Source: an uncultured Raoultella sp.
GTDB taxonomy: Bacteria > Pseudomonadota > Gammaproteobacteria > Enterobacterales > Enterobacteriaceae
Assembly (NCBI GenBank): GCA_900759445.1
Contig: CAAEVH010000075.1
Coordinates: 1-64,000, forward strand
Direction of reading: 5' to 3'
DNA: 64,000 nucleotides
The notes beneath the pieces are model-generated. The model worked only from the letters and a program-made list of their open reading frames with translations, was not told the DNA's origin and did no database searches. How positions within the stretch are numbered: the stretch's first letter is position 1; each line of letters begins with the position of its first letter. Of the stretch, positions 44,022 to 52,939 are shown in pieces. A program made the position numbers and the translations under genes.

Positions 44022-44666
44022 ATGCTTTCCACCACAGCCTTTCTGGCGCTGGCGACGCAGTGCGCCACCAGTGTTCACCCGTCCACGGCACTTGATGTGG
44101 CACGGGTCGAATCCGGTTTTCACCCTTACGCCATTGCTGAAATCGTGCCGGGCGGCAAAGGTGTGATTTCACATTTTCCCGCAAGCCATGATGAGGCGAT
44201 GAGCCTCACCGGACGGCTGGCGGCGCAAGGCCGACGCTATTCGGTCGGCCTGATGCAAATCACCAGCACCAATTTCCGCCATTACGGCGTCACGGCCAGC
44301 GACTTACTTAACCCTTGCATCAATCTGTCGGTATTTGAGCGCATTCTCGCCGACTGTTACCGGCGCGGTAGCACTCTGAAACGAGCGCTCAGTTGTTACT
44401 ACTCCGGCAACTTTGAAACCGGTCAGCGACCGGAATCCGCCTTTAACCAGACCAGCTACGTACAGCGCATTGGCTATGTCGTCCCGTCCACCCGGGAAGA
44501 CCGGCAGCGAGCCCCTGACCCGAGCACACAACCGTCTGCCCGTTATCCCGCCGTTGTGCTGCGCGGCGAGCCTGCCGGTGCCACTGCGCCGATCCTGACT
44601 TCCCTGCATTATCCCGATTCCGTCATTCGCGGCGCTATCCCTGTTATCCCTGATGAGGAGAAATGA
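44022..44666 (+). CDS. virB1: T4SS lytic transglycosylase VirB1
   Basis: This 214-aa protein is a lysozyme-like SLT-domain enzyme (about 1-160) that opens peptidoglycan for assembly of the conjugation apparatus. Catalytic Glu30 lies in VARVESGFHP, and the family stretches SVGLMQITSTNF and ALSCYYSGNF follow. It begins LSTTAFLALATQCA, the standard VirB1 start; I chose the ATG at 44022 with GAGG upstream, although the frame is open from 43875. The gene overlaps the virB2 ribosome-binding site. Confidence 0.9.
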   Translation: MLSTTAFLALATQCATSVHPSTALDVARVESGFHPYAIAEIVPGGKGVISHFPASHDEAMSLTGRLAAQGRRYSVGLMQITSTNFRHYGVTASDLLNPCINLSVFERILADCYRRGSTLKRALSCYYSGNFETGQRPESAFNQTSYVQRIGYVVPSTREDRQRAPDPSTQPSARYPAVVLRGEPAGATAPILTSLHYPDSVIRGAIPVIPDEEK

Positions 44667-44668
44667 TC

Positions 44669-44941
44669 ATGCGTAAACGCCGTTACTCCGCTGTTGTTTC
44701 CGTGCTGCTGTCTGCCCCGGTGCTGGCGGCGAACAGTGGTTTTAACAAGGCCAATGAAACACTGAGCAATACCTCGACCGGCCTGCTGGGACTGGCCGCC
44801 GTCACCATCACACTGGCGACTATGTGGGTGGGCTACAAGGTGCTGTTCGACGGCAAGAGCCTGCATGACATGCGTAACATCATCATCGGCGCGATCCTGA
44901 TCGTCGGCGCGTCCGGCTTCGGTGCCTACTGGGCGTCATAA
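44669..44941 (+). CDS. virB2: T4SS pilin VirB2
   Basis: This 90-aa precursor has a signal peptide (cleavage after VLA, near residue 22) and two hydrophobic helices (about 40-62 and 72-90), the normal VirB2/TrbC pilin layout. It forms the conjugative pilus. I chose the ATG at 44669 because GAGGAG stands 8 bases upstream; another ATG at 44663 would be too close. It lies between virB1 and the virB3-virB4 fusion. Confidence 0.88.
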   Translation: MRKRRYSAVVSVLLSAPVLAANSGFNKANETLSNTSTGLLGLAAVTITLATMWVGYKVLFDGKSLHDMRNIIIGAILIVGASGFGAYWAS

Positions 44942-44952
44942 GGGAGGCAACG

Positions 44953-47700
44953 ATGGCTACGCTGAATAAAGCACTCACGCGGCCTGCCGCCATTATGGGT
45001 ATTCCTCTGGTGCCGTTCGTTCTCGTCAGCGGGGCCATCGTCCTGCTGGCAGTCTATGTCAGCTATTACCTGGCGATTATGCTCATTCCTGCATGGGCGG
45101 AAATGAAAAATAAAACCCGAAAGGACATTCATTATTTCAGTCTGCTCTGGCTGGCGTTTAAAACCCGTGGGCGGCTTTTCACCAATACCCATTTTGGCGC
45201 GAATGCCCTGCTGGCAAACCAGTACGATAACGTTGATGTCTCGGAGTTTATTCAGAAAATGAAATTAAACGAGCGTATTACGCTGGATAAATATATTCCG
45301 TACTCCTCCCATATTCACCCTTACGTCATCAGAAACCGTCACCGTGATTTGGTTGCCACCTGGGAGCTGGACGGCACAGTCTTTGAATGTGAAGACGAAC
45401 ATCACCTGACCCTGATGGCCACGCACCTGAATAACGTTATTCGTTCGTATGAGGGTCTGCCGGTAACATTCTATATTCACCGGCTCCGTGAAAAATACCA
45501 TGATGTTTTTGAAGCCTGTTCGGGTATTCCCTTTTCCGATGAGGTAACACGTCGGTATTACCAGCCGGTAAAAGACAAACCGTTATGGCGGCACCGGCTG
45601 TTTTTCACCGTCTGCTACGCGCCGTTCTCTCAGATTGAGAAGAAAACCATGAAAGCGCAGTCGCACAGTAAACGCCAGGCAGCACTGGATGACGCGCTCA
45701 AAATCATGCTGGAATACCGCGAAGCACTGGAATCTTCATTATCCCGCTATATGGCAACGCCGCTGGGGATATATGAAGAAAACGGGCGGGTGTATTCCTC
45801 ACAACTGGCGTTCTTCCATCGTCTGCTTACCGGTCAGTGGCAGAAGGTGGCCGTAACGCGCTCACCATTTTATGAAACGCTCAGTACGCCAGACGTCTTT
45901 TTCACCACCGACACCGGTGAATGCCAGACGGTCAGCGGTTCCCGTTTCTTCCGCAGCCTGGAGATTAAGGATTATTCCCCGGAAACCCATACCGGTATGC
46001 TGGATGCGCTGCTGTACGCCGAAAGCGAGTATGTTCTGACGCAGTCCTTTACCTGCATGGCACGGGATGAGGCGCAGAATCATATCCGTCTGGCGGAAAA
46101 ACGGCTTAACTCCACGGACGACGACGCGACTTCCCAGCGCGAAGAGCTGATTGTCCTGCGCGACCTGCTCCAGTCCGGACATGTGTCGTGCGGTAAATTC
46201 CACTTTTCCCTGCTGATCTCCTCAGACAGTGCCGGACAGGTGGTGAAGGACACTAACGTTCTGGCCCAGCCCTTCGCCGATCTTGGTATTATGACAACGC
46301 TCTCCACCCTGTCACTGCCCGCCGCGTATCTGGCGCAACTGCCGGGCGTGTATACGCTGCGACCCCGACTGGTGGCCGTCAGCAGCCAGAATTTTGCCGA
46401 TATAGCCTGCCTGCATAACTTCCATCCCCACAAACGCAGCGGTAATCCGTGGGGGGAAGCCATCGCCATCCTCACATCTCCCGGCGGTGGCGGGTATTAC
46501 CTGAACCTGCACGACAGCCAGGCCGGGCGGGATGACACCGGTGAGAAAACGCCGGGGAATACGGCGATTATCGGGAAAACCGGATCCGGCAAAACCCTGC
46601 TGATGACCATTATGCAACAACTGATGCAGAAGTACCGTAACCCGGCGTCGTTTGCGCCTTCTGCCACCATCAAACGGCTGACCACGGTGTATTTCGATAA
46701 GGACCGGGCGGCGGAGATGGCGATCCGCCAGGCGGGCGGGCGTTATTTCCGCATCCATACCGGCGAGCCCACCGGCTTCAACCCGTTTGCGCTGGAGCCA
46801 ACCCGCCGGAACATCAGTTTCATCAAACGGCTGGTGCGCATGCTGTGCCGCCGCAACGGTAAGCCGCTCGATCCGCGCGATGAGGAGCGGATCAGTGCCG
46901 CCGTGGACACCATCATGCTGGACTATCCGCCGGAGTACCGCCGGTACGGGATCACCCGGCTGCTGGAAGTGCTGCCGGAGCCGCCGACCACAGACGCCCG
47001 CACCAACGGGCTGCGTATTCGCCTGAAACAGTGGGCGCAGAGGGGCGAGTTCGGCTGGGTGTTTGATAACGAGGCCGATACTTTCACCATCAGCGATGTC
47101 GATAACTTTGGTATCGACGGCACCGAATTTCTGGATGATGACGATATTCGCGGCCCCGTGACCTTTTACCTTCTGTACCGTGTGACCAGTCTTCTGGATG
47201 GTCGCCGCCTGGTGATGTTTATGGATGAGTTCTGGCGCTGGCTGGCCGATGTCGAATTTTCCCGCTTCTCCCTCAATATGCTGAAAGTCATCCGAAAGCT
47301 GAACGGTATCTTCGTTCCGGCAACACAGTCACCGGATGAAATCGTCAGACACCCCATCGCCCCGGCGATTATTGAGCAGTGCGGTACCCAGATTTTCCTC
47401 GCCAACCCGAAAGCCAGCCATGCGGATTACGTGGAGAAAATGAAAGTGCCGGAAAGTGTTTATGACACGGTCAGGAACCTGGATCCGGGCGAGCATTATA
47501 TGGTCATCCTGAAAACACCGCTGCGGGCCGGGGAAACCCGCCCGTTTGTGGCGATGGCGAAAATGGATCTGTCCGGGATGGGTAAATTCACCCGGCTTCT
47601 CAGCGGCAGTGAGGACAACCTGAAAATATTCGATGCCATTTATCAGGATGGTATGCGACCTGATGAATGGAAAGATACTTTTTTTGACCGGGCAATCTGA
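44953..47700 (+). CDS. virB4: T4SS VirB3-VirB4 fusion ATPase
   Basis: This 915-aa protein joins a VirB3 domain (about residues 1-95, hydrophobic segment 17-50, start NKALTRPAAIMGIP) to a VirB4/CagE-TrbE ATPase (about 110-915). Walker A GKTGSGKT is at about 541-548, and Walker B LVMFMDEFWRW is at about 755-765. VirB4 powers pilus biogenesis and substrate transfer at the inner membrane. Fusion of VirB3 to VirB4 is known in several T4SSs, including some enterobacterial ICEs. GGAGG precedes the start. Confidence 0.94.
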   Translation: MATLNKALTRPAAIMGIPLVPFVLVSGAIVLLAVYVSYYLAIMLIPAWAEMKNKTRKDIHYFSLLWLAFKTRGRLFTNTHFGANALLANQYDNVDVSEFIQKMKLNERITLDKYIPYSSHIHPYVIRNRHRDLVATWELDGTVFECEDEHHLTLMATHLNNVIRSYEGLPVTFYIHRLREKYHDVFEACSGIPFSDEVTRRYYQPVKDKPLWRHRLFFTVCYAPFSQIEKKTMKAQSHSKRQAALDDALKIMLEYREALESSLSRYMATPLGIYEENGRVYSSQLAFFHRLLTGQWQKVAVTRSPFYETLSTPDVFFTTDTGECQTVSGSRFFRSLEIKDYSPETHTGMLDALLYAESEYVLTQSFTCMARDEAQNHIRLAEKRLNSTDDDATSQREELIVLRDLLQSGHVSCGKFHFSLLISSDSAGQVVKDTNVLAQPFADLGIMTTLSTLSLPAAYLAQLPGVYTLRPRLVAVSSQNFADIACLHNFHPHKRSGNPWGEAIAILTSPGGGGYYLNLHDSQAGRDDTGEKTPGNTAIIGKTGSGKTLLMTIMQQLMQKYRNPASFAPSATIKRLTTVYFDKDRAAEMAIRQAGGRYFRIHTGEPTGFNPFALEPTRRNISFIKRLVRMLCRRNGKPLDPRDEERISAAVDTIMLDYPPEYRRYGITRLLEVLPEPPTTDARTNGLRIRLKQWAQRGEFGWVFDNEADTFTISDVDNFGIDGTEFLDDDDIRGPVTFYLLYRVTSLLDGRRLVMFMDEFWRWLADVEFSRFSLNMLKVIRKLNGIFVPATQSPDEIVRHPIAPAIIEQCGTQIFLANPKASHADYVEKMKVPESVYDTVRNLDPGEHYMVILKTPLRAGETRPFVAMAKMDLSGMGKFTRLLSGSEDNLKIFDAIYQDGMRPDEWKDTFFDRAI

Positions 47701-47722
47701 AAGCCAACCTGAGGTACTATCA

Positions 47723-48451
47723 ATGCGTTCCAGGAATCACCGTCTGGCATTATTGTTATTTTTCTCGGCGCAGGCGTTCAGCGCCGGAATACCGGTTTTC
47801 GACGCCGTGCAGAATACCGAATCCATTAACCAGTGGATGCAGAAACTACAGCAATGGGAGGGTACGGTTACCCATTATAAAAGCGAACTTAATGCGTATA
47901 AGAAACAACTGGCTACCGCAACCGGCGTGCGGGATATTCAGGGTTTTCTCAGTGATGCCCGAAGCCTGAAAACCGATATTGATAATCTCCGTAAGAACGG
48001 TATTTCACTGGATGATCTGCTGACCACGCAGAACAGTTCATATTCTTATGAACTGCAACACCTTTACAGTAAATACAAATCGTTCAGCGTATGCAGCGAG
48101 GAACAGGAAGGAATAAAATATCAGGCCCTGGCCGACAGTTGCAAACAGATAATCCTCAATCAAGCAATGGCGATTGAGAATACCACTGACGTTGAAAACA
48201 GGATTAACAGCACACTCAGCGATATATCAGACTTATCTGACCGTATATCGAATGCGCAGGACTCGAAAGAGTCTCAGGATCTGGCTAACGCCATCGCGGC
48301 GAAAAGCGTACAGTTAAATGCGCTGACGAATCAGTGGGAGATGTCTGTCAGGCAGGCTGAACAGCGAACGACATTGCTGGAACAGCAAAGACAGAAAGCC
48401 TTTGAACAGCAGCAGCTAACGGCACCTGTTGCTGACCTTAATAATTTATAA
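47723..48451 (+). CDS. virB5: T4SS minor pilin VirB5
   Basis: This 242-aa precursor has a signal peptide (about 1-21, cleavage after FSA) and an alpha-helical body with long coiled-coil stretches (NQWMQKLQQWEGTVTHYKSEL and the C-terminal QAEQRTTLLEQQRQKAFEQQQ). It is the tip protein of the T-pilus that contacts recipient cells. I chose the ATG at 47723, where GAGG precedes the signal peptide; the frame is open upstream within virB4. Confidence 0.9.
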   Translation: MRSRNHRLALLLFFSAQAFSAGIPVFDAVQNTESINQWMQKLQQWEGTVTHYKSELNAYKKQLATATGVRDIQGFLSDARSLKTDIDNLRKNGISLDDLLTTQNSSYSYELQHLYSKYKSFSVCSEEQEGIKYQALADSCKQIILNQAMAIENTTDVENRINSTLSDISDLSDRISNAQDSKESQDLANAIAAKSVQLNALTNQWEMSVRQAEQRTTLLEQQRQKAFEQQQLTAPVADLNNL

Positions 48452-48462
48452 GGAGGTTATCC

Positions 48463-48735
48463 GTGCTCAGATCCTTATTCACCTTATGCACACTCTCAGG
48501 CGTGATATTACTGTCCGGCTGCAAGGAAACCAAATCCGAAGCCTGGTATAAGCAACATCCTGACGAAACTTATGCGGTTTATACGCAATGCCTGAAGGAT
48601 GGCGAGGCAAGCGATAACTGCGAATTTGCCCACCGGGCAGCACTTATGTTTGCACAGGAAGGCCAGCCCGGGGTTAAGGAAAAATTCGAGGCGATATTTC
48701 AGCAGGAAGCTGCAAAACGAAATGCAGTGACATAG
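48463..48735 (+). CDS. EexN-like entry-exclusion lipoprotein
   Basis: This 90-aa lipoprotein has a signal peptide ending in a lipobox LLSGC (Cys near 20) and the EexN pattern KSEAWYKQHPDETYAVYTQCLKDGEASDNCEFA with conserved cysteines. EexN proteins sit in the cell envelope and block redundant transfer into cells that already hold the element. It starts with GTG at 48463 behind a strong AAGGAGG. It lies between virB5 and virB6, the usual place of eex in such systems. Confidence 0.85.
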   Translation: MLRSLFTLCTLSGVILLSGCKETKSEAWYKQHPDETYAVYTQCLKDGEASDNCEFAHRAALMFAQEGQPGVKEKFEAIFQQEAAKRNAVT

Positions 48736-48755
48736 TAATAATATTTCCTCCAACA

Positions 48756-48781
48756 AAACAGGGAATTCTCCCTGTTTTTTT
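48756..48781 (+). terminator. Terminator between EexN-like gene and virB6
   Basis: A 9-bp stem AAACAGGGA / TCCCTGTTT with an ATTC loop is followed by seven T. It lies inside the T4SS cluster and would reduce transcription into virB6-virB11 unless a second promoter or antitermination exists. Confidence 0.75.
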
Positions 48782-48813
48782 ATTTCCTTTCTTTAAATAT
48801 CAGGTGAGGCACC

Positions 48814-49845
48814 ATGTCCGGTGGTATTTTTGTTGGTATGGACAAAAACATCATGGATGGACTGAATGCTGTACTGGAAGGTCAGTCTTCCACTTACGGC
48901 ACGATGATCAGCGTCATCATTGTCAGCTCTTTTACCTTATTTATACTGTATCGCGGTTATCAGACACTGGCTGGCAAACTCCGGACCCCGGTTGAAGATG
49001 TCGTCTGGGATGTGGGGCGAATGTTGCTGATCACCACCTTTGTGTTAAACCGGGATGGCTGGCTTGATATGGCGGTAGCGGCTATCCAGGGACTCAAAGA
49101 CGGTGTCAGCGGCGATGATAATATCTGGGCGCTGCTCGATACTGTCTGGGGAAAGGCACAGGCGCTGGGGCAAAAGTTATTTAATATGGACACATCAACT
49201 TACGTCAAACTGAATGGCGGCCTTGCCGAAGTGCTGGTATGGGGCGGCTCTATTGTCCTGCTGATGGCAGCCACCTTTGTCAACCTGCTCGCCGAAATCA
49301 CCATCCTGTTAATGACCACCACCGCGCCGCTCTTTATTTTCTGCCTGCTGTACGGTTTTCTTAAACCGATGTTTGATAACTGGCTGAAAACGATTTTTGC
49401 GGCAATATTAACGATCATGTTTTCCGCCTTATCCATCCGTATCGCCATTAATTACCTGAATAAGATACTGGATGCTGCAACAAAAACATCCGCTGAAACC
49501 AATATGGTCACGCTGGCGGCGCAGTGCCTGCTGGCCGGGATAGCGGCAGGTGTGATGGTCTGGTTCTCCGCGAAGCTCGCCAGCGCACTCAGCGGGGCCG
49601 CCGTACAGGCGGTGCTGCAGGGGGCAGCCATGAGTGGCCTGAGCGGACTGGCGAACAAATCCGCCGACCTCGCCGGAGCGGGGGTAAAGGGCGGTGCCCG
49701 CCTGACTGCGAAAGGCGGCATGGCCGTCGCAGCGGCGACCGGCAGACTCACCGGCGCAGGCGCGGGTAAAACCGTGAGCGCCTGGCAGAAACGCGCCGCA
49801 GCCATCGAAAGCATGAAACGCCTGAACCGGCAGCGTCACCGTTAA
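48814..49845 (+). CDS. virB6: T4SS inner-membrane protein VirB6
   Basis: This 343-aa polytopic protein has about six hydrophobic segments (between residues 30 and 260) and the VirB6/TrbL central region, with an Ala/Gly-rich C-terminal tail (about 270-343). It forms part of the inner-membrane channel. GGTGAGG precedes the start. The C-terminal tail is unusually rich in Ala, Gly and basic residues, as in ICE-type VirB6 proteins. Confidence 0.9.
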   Translation: MSGGIFVGMDKNIMDGLNAVLEGQSSTYGTMISVIIVSSFTLFILYRGYQTLAGKLRTPVEDVVWDVGRMLLITTFVLNRDGWLDMAVAAIQGLKDGVSGDDNIWALLDTVWGKAQALGQKLFNMDTSTYVKLNGGLAEVLVWGGSIVLLMAATFVNLLAEITILLMTTTAPLFIFCLLYGFLKPMFDNWLKTIFAAILTIMFSALSIRIAINYLNKILDAATKTSAETNMVTLAAQCLLAGIAAGVMVWFSAKLASALSGAAVQAVLQGAAMSGLSGLANKSADLAGAGVKGGARLTAKGGMAVAAATGRLTGAGAGKTVSAWQKRAAAIESMKRLNRQRHR

Positions 49846-49934
49846 TCCTCCCGATCCTTAATTTCCTTTCCCCGTCACGCCGTGGCCTGCGCCACCGGTG
49901 CGGCATTCCTGCATCCATACGATAAGGGGCTTCC

Positions 49935-50075
49935 ATGAAATTCAGCATCATCCTTCTGATGCTGTGCGCGCTCACGGGCTGCGCACGGCATCAGGGCGAC
50001 CTCCCACCGGTATCCGGCGAACCCGAGCCAGTGAATTCCCCCGCCATCATTCAGGAGCTGACTCACCATGTCTGA
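49935..50075 (+). CDS. virB7: T4SS lipoprotein VirB7
   Basis: This 46-aa precursor has a signal peptide and lipobox ALTGC (Cys16), leaving a mature lipoprotein of about 31 residues. VirB7 stabilises VirB9 in the outer-membrane core complex. AAGGGG precedes the ATG. Its stop overlaps the virB8 start by 8 bases, as expected for the VirB7-VirB8 gene order. Confidence 0.88.
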   Translation: MKFSIILLMLCALTGCARHQGDLPPVSGEPEPVNSPAIIQELTHHV

Positions 50076-50751
50076 TATTCAGAACATTGTTAATGTTTCC
50101 CGCTCTTTTGAATCCATACTGCTGGAAAAGGAAGAACGTTCCCGAAAAACCGCCTGGCGGGTGGCCGCTGCCGGACTGGTTCTGGCCGCAATGGCGATTG
50201 CGGCCATTATTATTCTGCTGCCGCTGAAAACCTCCGACACTGAATTATGGTCAGTGGATAAACAGACCGGGCGCTATGAATATATGACCCGCGTGAAGGA
50301 GCGGGATATTGCTGCTGAAAAAGCGCTGGCACATTCACTGGCAGCACACTATGTCAGACTTCGCGAGGGATATAATTATTTCTCCCTCCAGCGTGATTAT
50401 GACGACGTGCAGTTATTTAACAGCGACAGCGTGAACCGGGACTATCTGGACGGGTTTAACGGCGACCAGGCACCGGACGTGATTTTTAATAAGGCGGAAT
50501 ATGTCGTTTATATCGCCATTATTTCCAATGTGCATGCGCCTGCCACCGGGCCGGATAATCTGGCAACACTGCGTATTAAGCGCACAATCCGTCGTGTTGC
50601 TGATAATTCCGTGAAAACGGATGTGTGGAATATCCGCCTCACTTACCGCTACGTCCCGCACCGGCAACTGACCGACAGCCAGCGCGAAGTGAACCCGCTG
50701 GGCTTTATCGTCACCAGCTACCAGCGCGATAAAGAGCTGGGGGGGGAATGA
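50068..50751 (+). CDS. virB8: T4SS inner-membrane protein VirB8
   Basis: This 227-aa protein has one N-terminal membrane segment (about 35-57) and a periplasmic NTF2-like domain (about 75-227) with the VirB8 features NRDYLDGF and RYVPHRQLTDSQREVNPLGFIVTSY. It nucleates assembly of the T4SS core. It overlaps virB7 and virB9 by a few bases, giving translational coupling. Confidence 0.93.
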   Translation: MSDIQNIVNVSRSFESILLEKEERSRKTAWRVAAAGLVLAAMAIAAIIILLPLKTSDTELWSVDKQTGRYEYMTRVKERDIAAEKALAHSLAAHYVRLREGYNYFSLQRDYDDVQLFNSDSVNRDYLDGFNGDQAPDVIFNKAEYVVYIAIISNVHAPATGPDNLATLRIKRTIRRVADNSVKTDVWNIRLTYRYVPHRQLTDSQREVNPLGFIVTSYQRDKELGGE

Positions 50752-51638
50752 TGCTGAAACATCCCCTGCTCCTCTCTGGCTTAATGGTGTCATGCCTGGC
50801 ATGGGGCGCAGCGACACCGCGCGGCAGCGCGTATGACAGCCGGATGCAGAACGTCACGTACAACAGCCAGAACGCCACGGTCGTCAGTACCCGCCCCGGC
50901 TACGTCACCATGCTGGTGTTTGATGACGGTGAAACCGTTATCGATGCGCAGGCGGGTTTCCCCAAAGGCTGGACCGTGACGAAAAGCGACAACCGGGTGG
51001 GCGTCAGCCCGAACCCGATTACCCAGCCGGTCACGGACGCCAGCGGCAACAACGTCAGCCAGGTGTTTCTGCCGACGGCAAAAGACTGGAAAACCAATCT
51101 GTTCGTGGTGACCTCGAAGCGCGATTACAGCCTGGAACTGAACGTGCTGGATAAAGACTCGCCCGCCCAGGCCTTTGTTATCCGCTACCGCTATCCCGAC
51201 GAACTGCGAAAAAAGTCTGCCGCCGCCAGCGCCGCCCGTCAGCAACATCAGCAGGAAGCACTGGACCGGCAGCGGATAGCGGCGGCATTCGGGCAGGCCA
51301 CCACGCCGCGCAACTGGCGCTATACAAAACGGGTGGCAGCTGGCTCAGCCTCCATCGCCCCGGACTTTACCTGGGATGACGGTCGTTTTGCGTATATCGG
51401 TTTTTCTCCTGCGAAAACCCTGCCATCCGTTTTCCGGGTGGTGAACGGCCTGGAGCAGGCGGTCACGCCCCGAACCATTAAACAGGGCAACTACACCGTG
51501 ATGGCGGTTCCGGCATCGCCGCAACTGGTTCTGCGTTACGGCACCTCGGTGGTGGGGATCGAAAACGACGGATCCGGGCGTATCCCGCTGACCAACAGTG
51601 ACACCGTTTCGCCGTCCGTTACGCTGGAGGCAAAATGA
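50748..51638 (+). CDS. virB9: T4SS outer-membrane core protein VirB9
   Basis: This 296-aa precursor has a signal peptide (about 1-22) and the VirB9/CagX domains. The N-terminal domain begins ATPRGSAYDSRMQNVTYN. The C-terminal domain includes NWRYTKRVAA, PDFTWDDGRFAYIGF and YTVMAVPASPQLVLRYG, which bind VirB7 and VirB10. It overlaps the virB8 stop (ATGATG) and the virB10 start (ATGA). An alternative ATG lies three bases downstream. Confidence 0.94.
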   Translation: MMLKHPLLLSGLMVSCLAWGAATPRGSAYDSRMQNVTYNSQNATVVSTRPGYVTMLVFDDGETVIDAQAGFPKGWTVTKSDNRVGVSPNPITQPVTDASGNNVSQVFLPTAKDWKTNLFVVTSKRDYSLELNVLDKDSPAQAFVIRYRYPDELRKKSAAASAARQQHQQEALDRQRIAAAFGQATTPRNWRYTKRVAAGSASIAPDFTWDDGRFAYIGFSPAKTLPSVFRVVNGLEQAVTPRTIKQGNYTVMAVPASPQLVLRYGTSVVGIENDGSGRIPLTNSDTVSPSVTLEAK

Positions 51639-52939
51639 CCGACAAATCTTTCCCGGACGAACCGGAAAAAACCACCGCAGAACGGGAAGCGGAAGCCCGT
51701 GAACGCGCCCACGCGGCAATGGCATATCAGGAGCCGGAGCAGAAAACGCCGCCCGGTCAGCCGGAAGTGACCCGTTTCCGTAAAGCTTCAGGTCGCCGCA
51801 TGCTGATCGTCAGCCTGCTGAGTCTGGTCCTGGTCATCGCGCTGGCATCCGGTGGCGATCGTCTTCTCAGCGCCCTGAAAACGGGTGATGAGAAAGAATC
51901 TGGCACCGCGCCGCCCTCCTCCGGTACGGTGCAGCATGAGCGTAAGAATCTGGGTCTGGACAGTAACCCGTTTGGCCTGTTCGGGCCTGGGAGGCAGGAA
52001 AGCACAGACCCTGCCAGTCAGAGCGCCCCGGCCACTCCAGCTCTGCCGCCCGGGCCGCCCGCCCTGAACAAGGCGGCAGCACTGGCAGACGGGCTGAACA
52101 GCGACAGTACAGGGTCAGGCGACGATACACGCACGTCCCGAAGCGGATCGCGCAACAACGCGGGAACGTCGGGCAGCCCGTCAGCCTCCACGGCGTACAC
52201 ATCCTGTCAGTCTGTACTGGTCAGTGGCGAAGATGGACGTCTGCGCTGCCCGGATACGACAGCACCGGCAGGCAGCAATAACAACGACAATCCGGGCGTT
52301 GCCAGTGTCACTGGTGTCAGGCGGCTGGGCCTCGATCCCGATCTCTATATCCCGGTGGATCGTTATATTCCGTGTTCGATGATGCGGCGCTTCGTATCCG
52401 ATGTTGGCGGTCATATCTCCTGCCTGATTGGGGAGGATGTCTGGAGCGCCAGCAACCATGTGAAGCTGATCCCGGCCGGAACAGTCGCCCGTGGCGTCTA
52501 CCGCACCGGCGCACTGCAACACGGGCGCAGCCGGATGTTTGTGCTGTGGACGGAGCTGCGCACGCCGGAGCCCGGCAGCCTGCAAATCCCGCTCACCGAT
52601 ACGCAGGCCACCGGCCCGCTCGGCGAGGCAGGGATCGCGGGCTGGATCGACAGCCATTTCTGGGCGCGTTTCGGCAACGCCCTGATGCTCAGTACCGTGC
52701 AGGACGTGGCGGCAGCGGCATCAGATGCCGCGCCGGGTAAAGACCGCAATACCGACTATACCGAAAACACCCGCGCCGCCACGGCGGAAATGGCGAAAAC
52801 GACGCTGGAAAACAGCATCAATATCCCGCCCACGATGTACCTGAACCAGGGCGATGTGATCGGCATCATGACCGGTACGGATATTGATTTTTCCTCTGTT
52901 TATCAACTACGGCTGAAAAAGAAATGGTATGAACGCTGA
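51635..52939 (+). CDS. virB10: T4SS core protein VirB10
   Basis: This 434-aa protein has a cytoplasmic N-terminus (about 1-50), a membrane segment (about 52-72), a Pro/Ser-rich periplasmic linker (about 80-210) and a C-terminal TrbI-like beta-barrel (about 225-434). The barrel contains SCLIGEDVWSASNHVKLIPAG and NIPPTMYLNQGDVIGIM. VirB10 spans both membranes and couples ATPase energy to channel opening. Four-base overlap with virB9 and overlap with virB11 mark one translational unit. Confidence 0.94.
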   Translation: MTDKSFPDEPEKTTAEREAEARERAHAAMAYQEPEQKTPPGQPEVTRFRKASGRRMLIVSLLSLVLVIALASGGDRLLSALKTGDEKESGTAPPSSGTVQHERKNLGLDSNPFGLFGPGRQESTDPASQSAPATPALPPGPPALNKAAALADGLNSDSTGSGDDTRTSRSGSRNNAGTSGSPSASTAYTSCQSVLVSGEDGRLRCPDTTAPAGSNNNDNPGVASVTGVRRLGLDPDLYIPVDRYIPCSMMRRFVSDVGGHISCLIGEDVWSASNHVKLIPAGTVARGVYRTGALQHGRSRMFVLWTELRTPEPGSLQIPLTDTQATGPLGEAGIAGWIDSHFWARFGNALMLSTVQDVAAAASDAAPGKDRNTDYTENTRAATAEMAKTTLENSINIPPTMYLNQGDVIGIMTGTDIDFSSVYQLRLKKKWYER

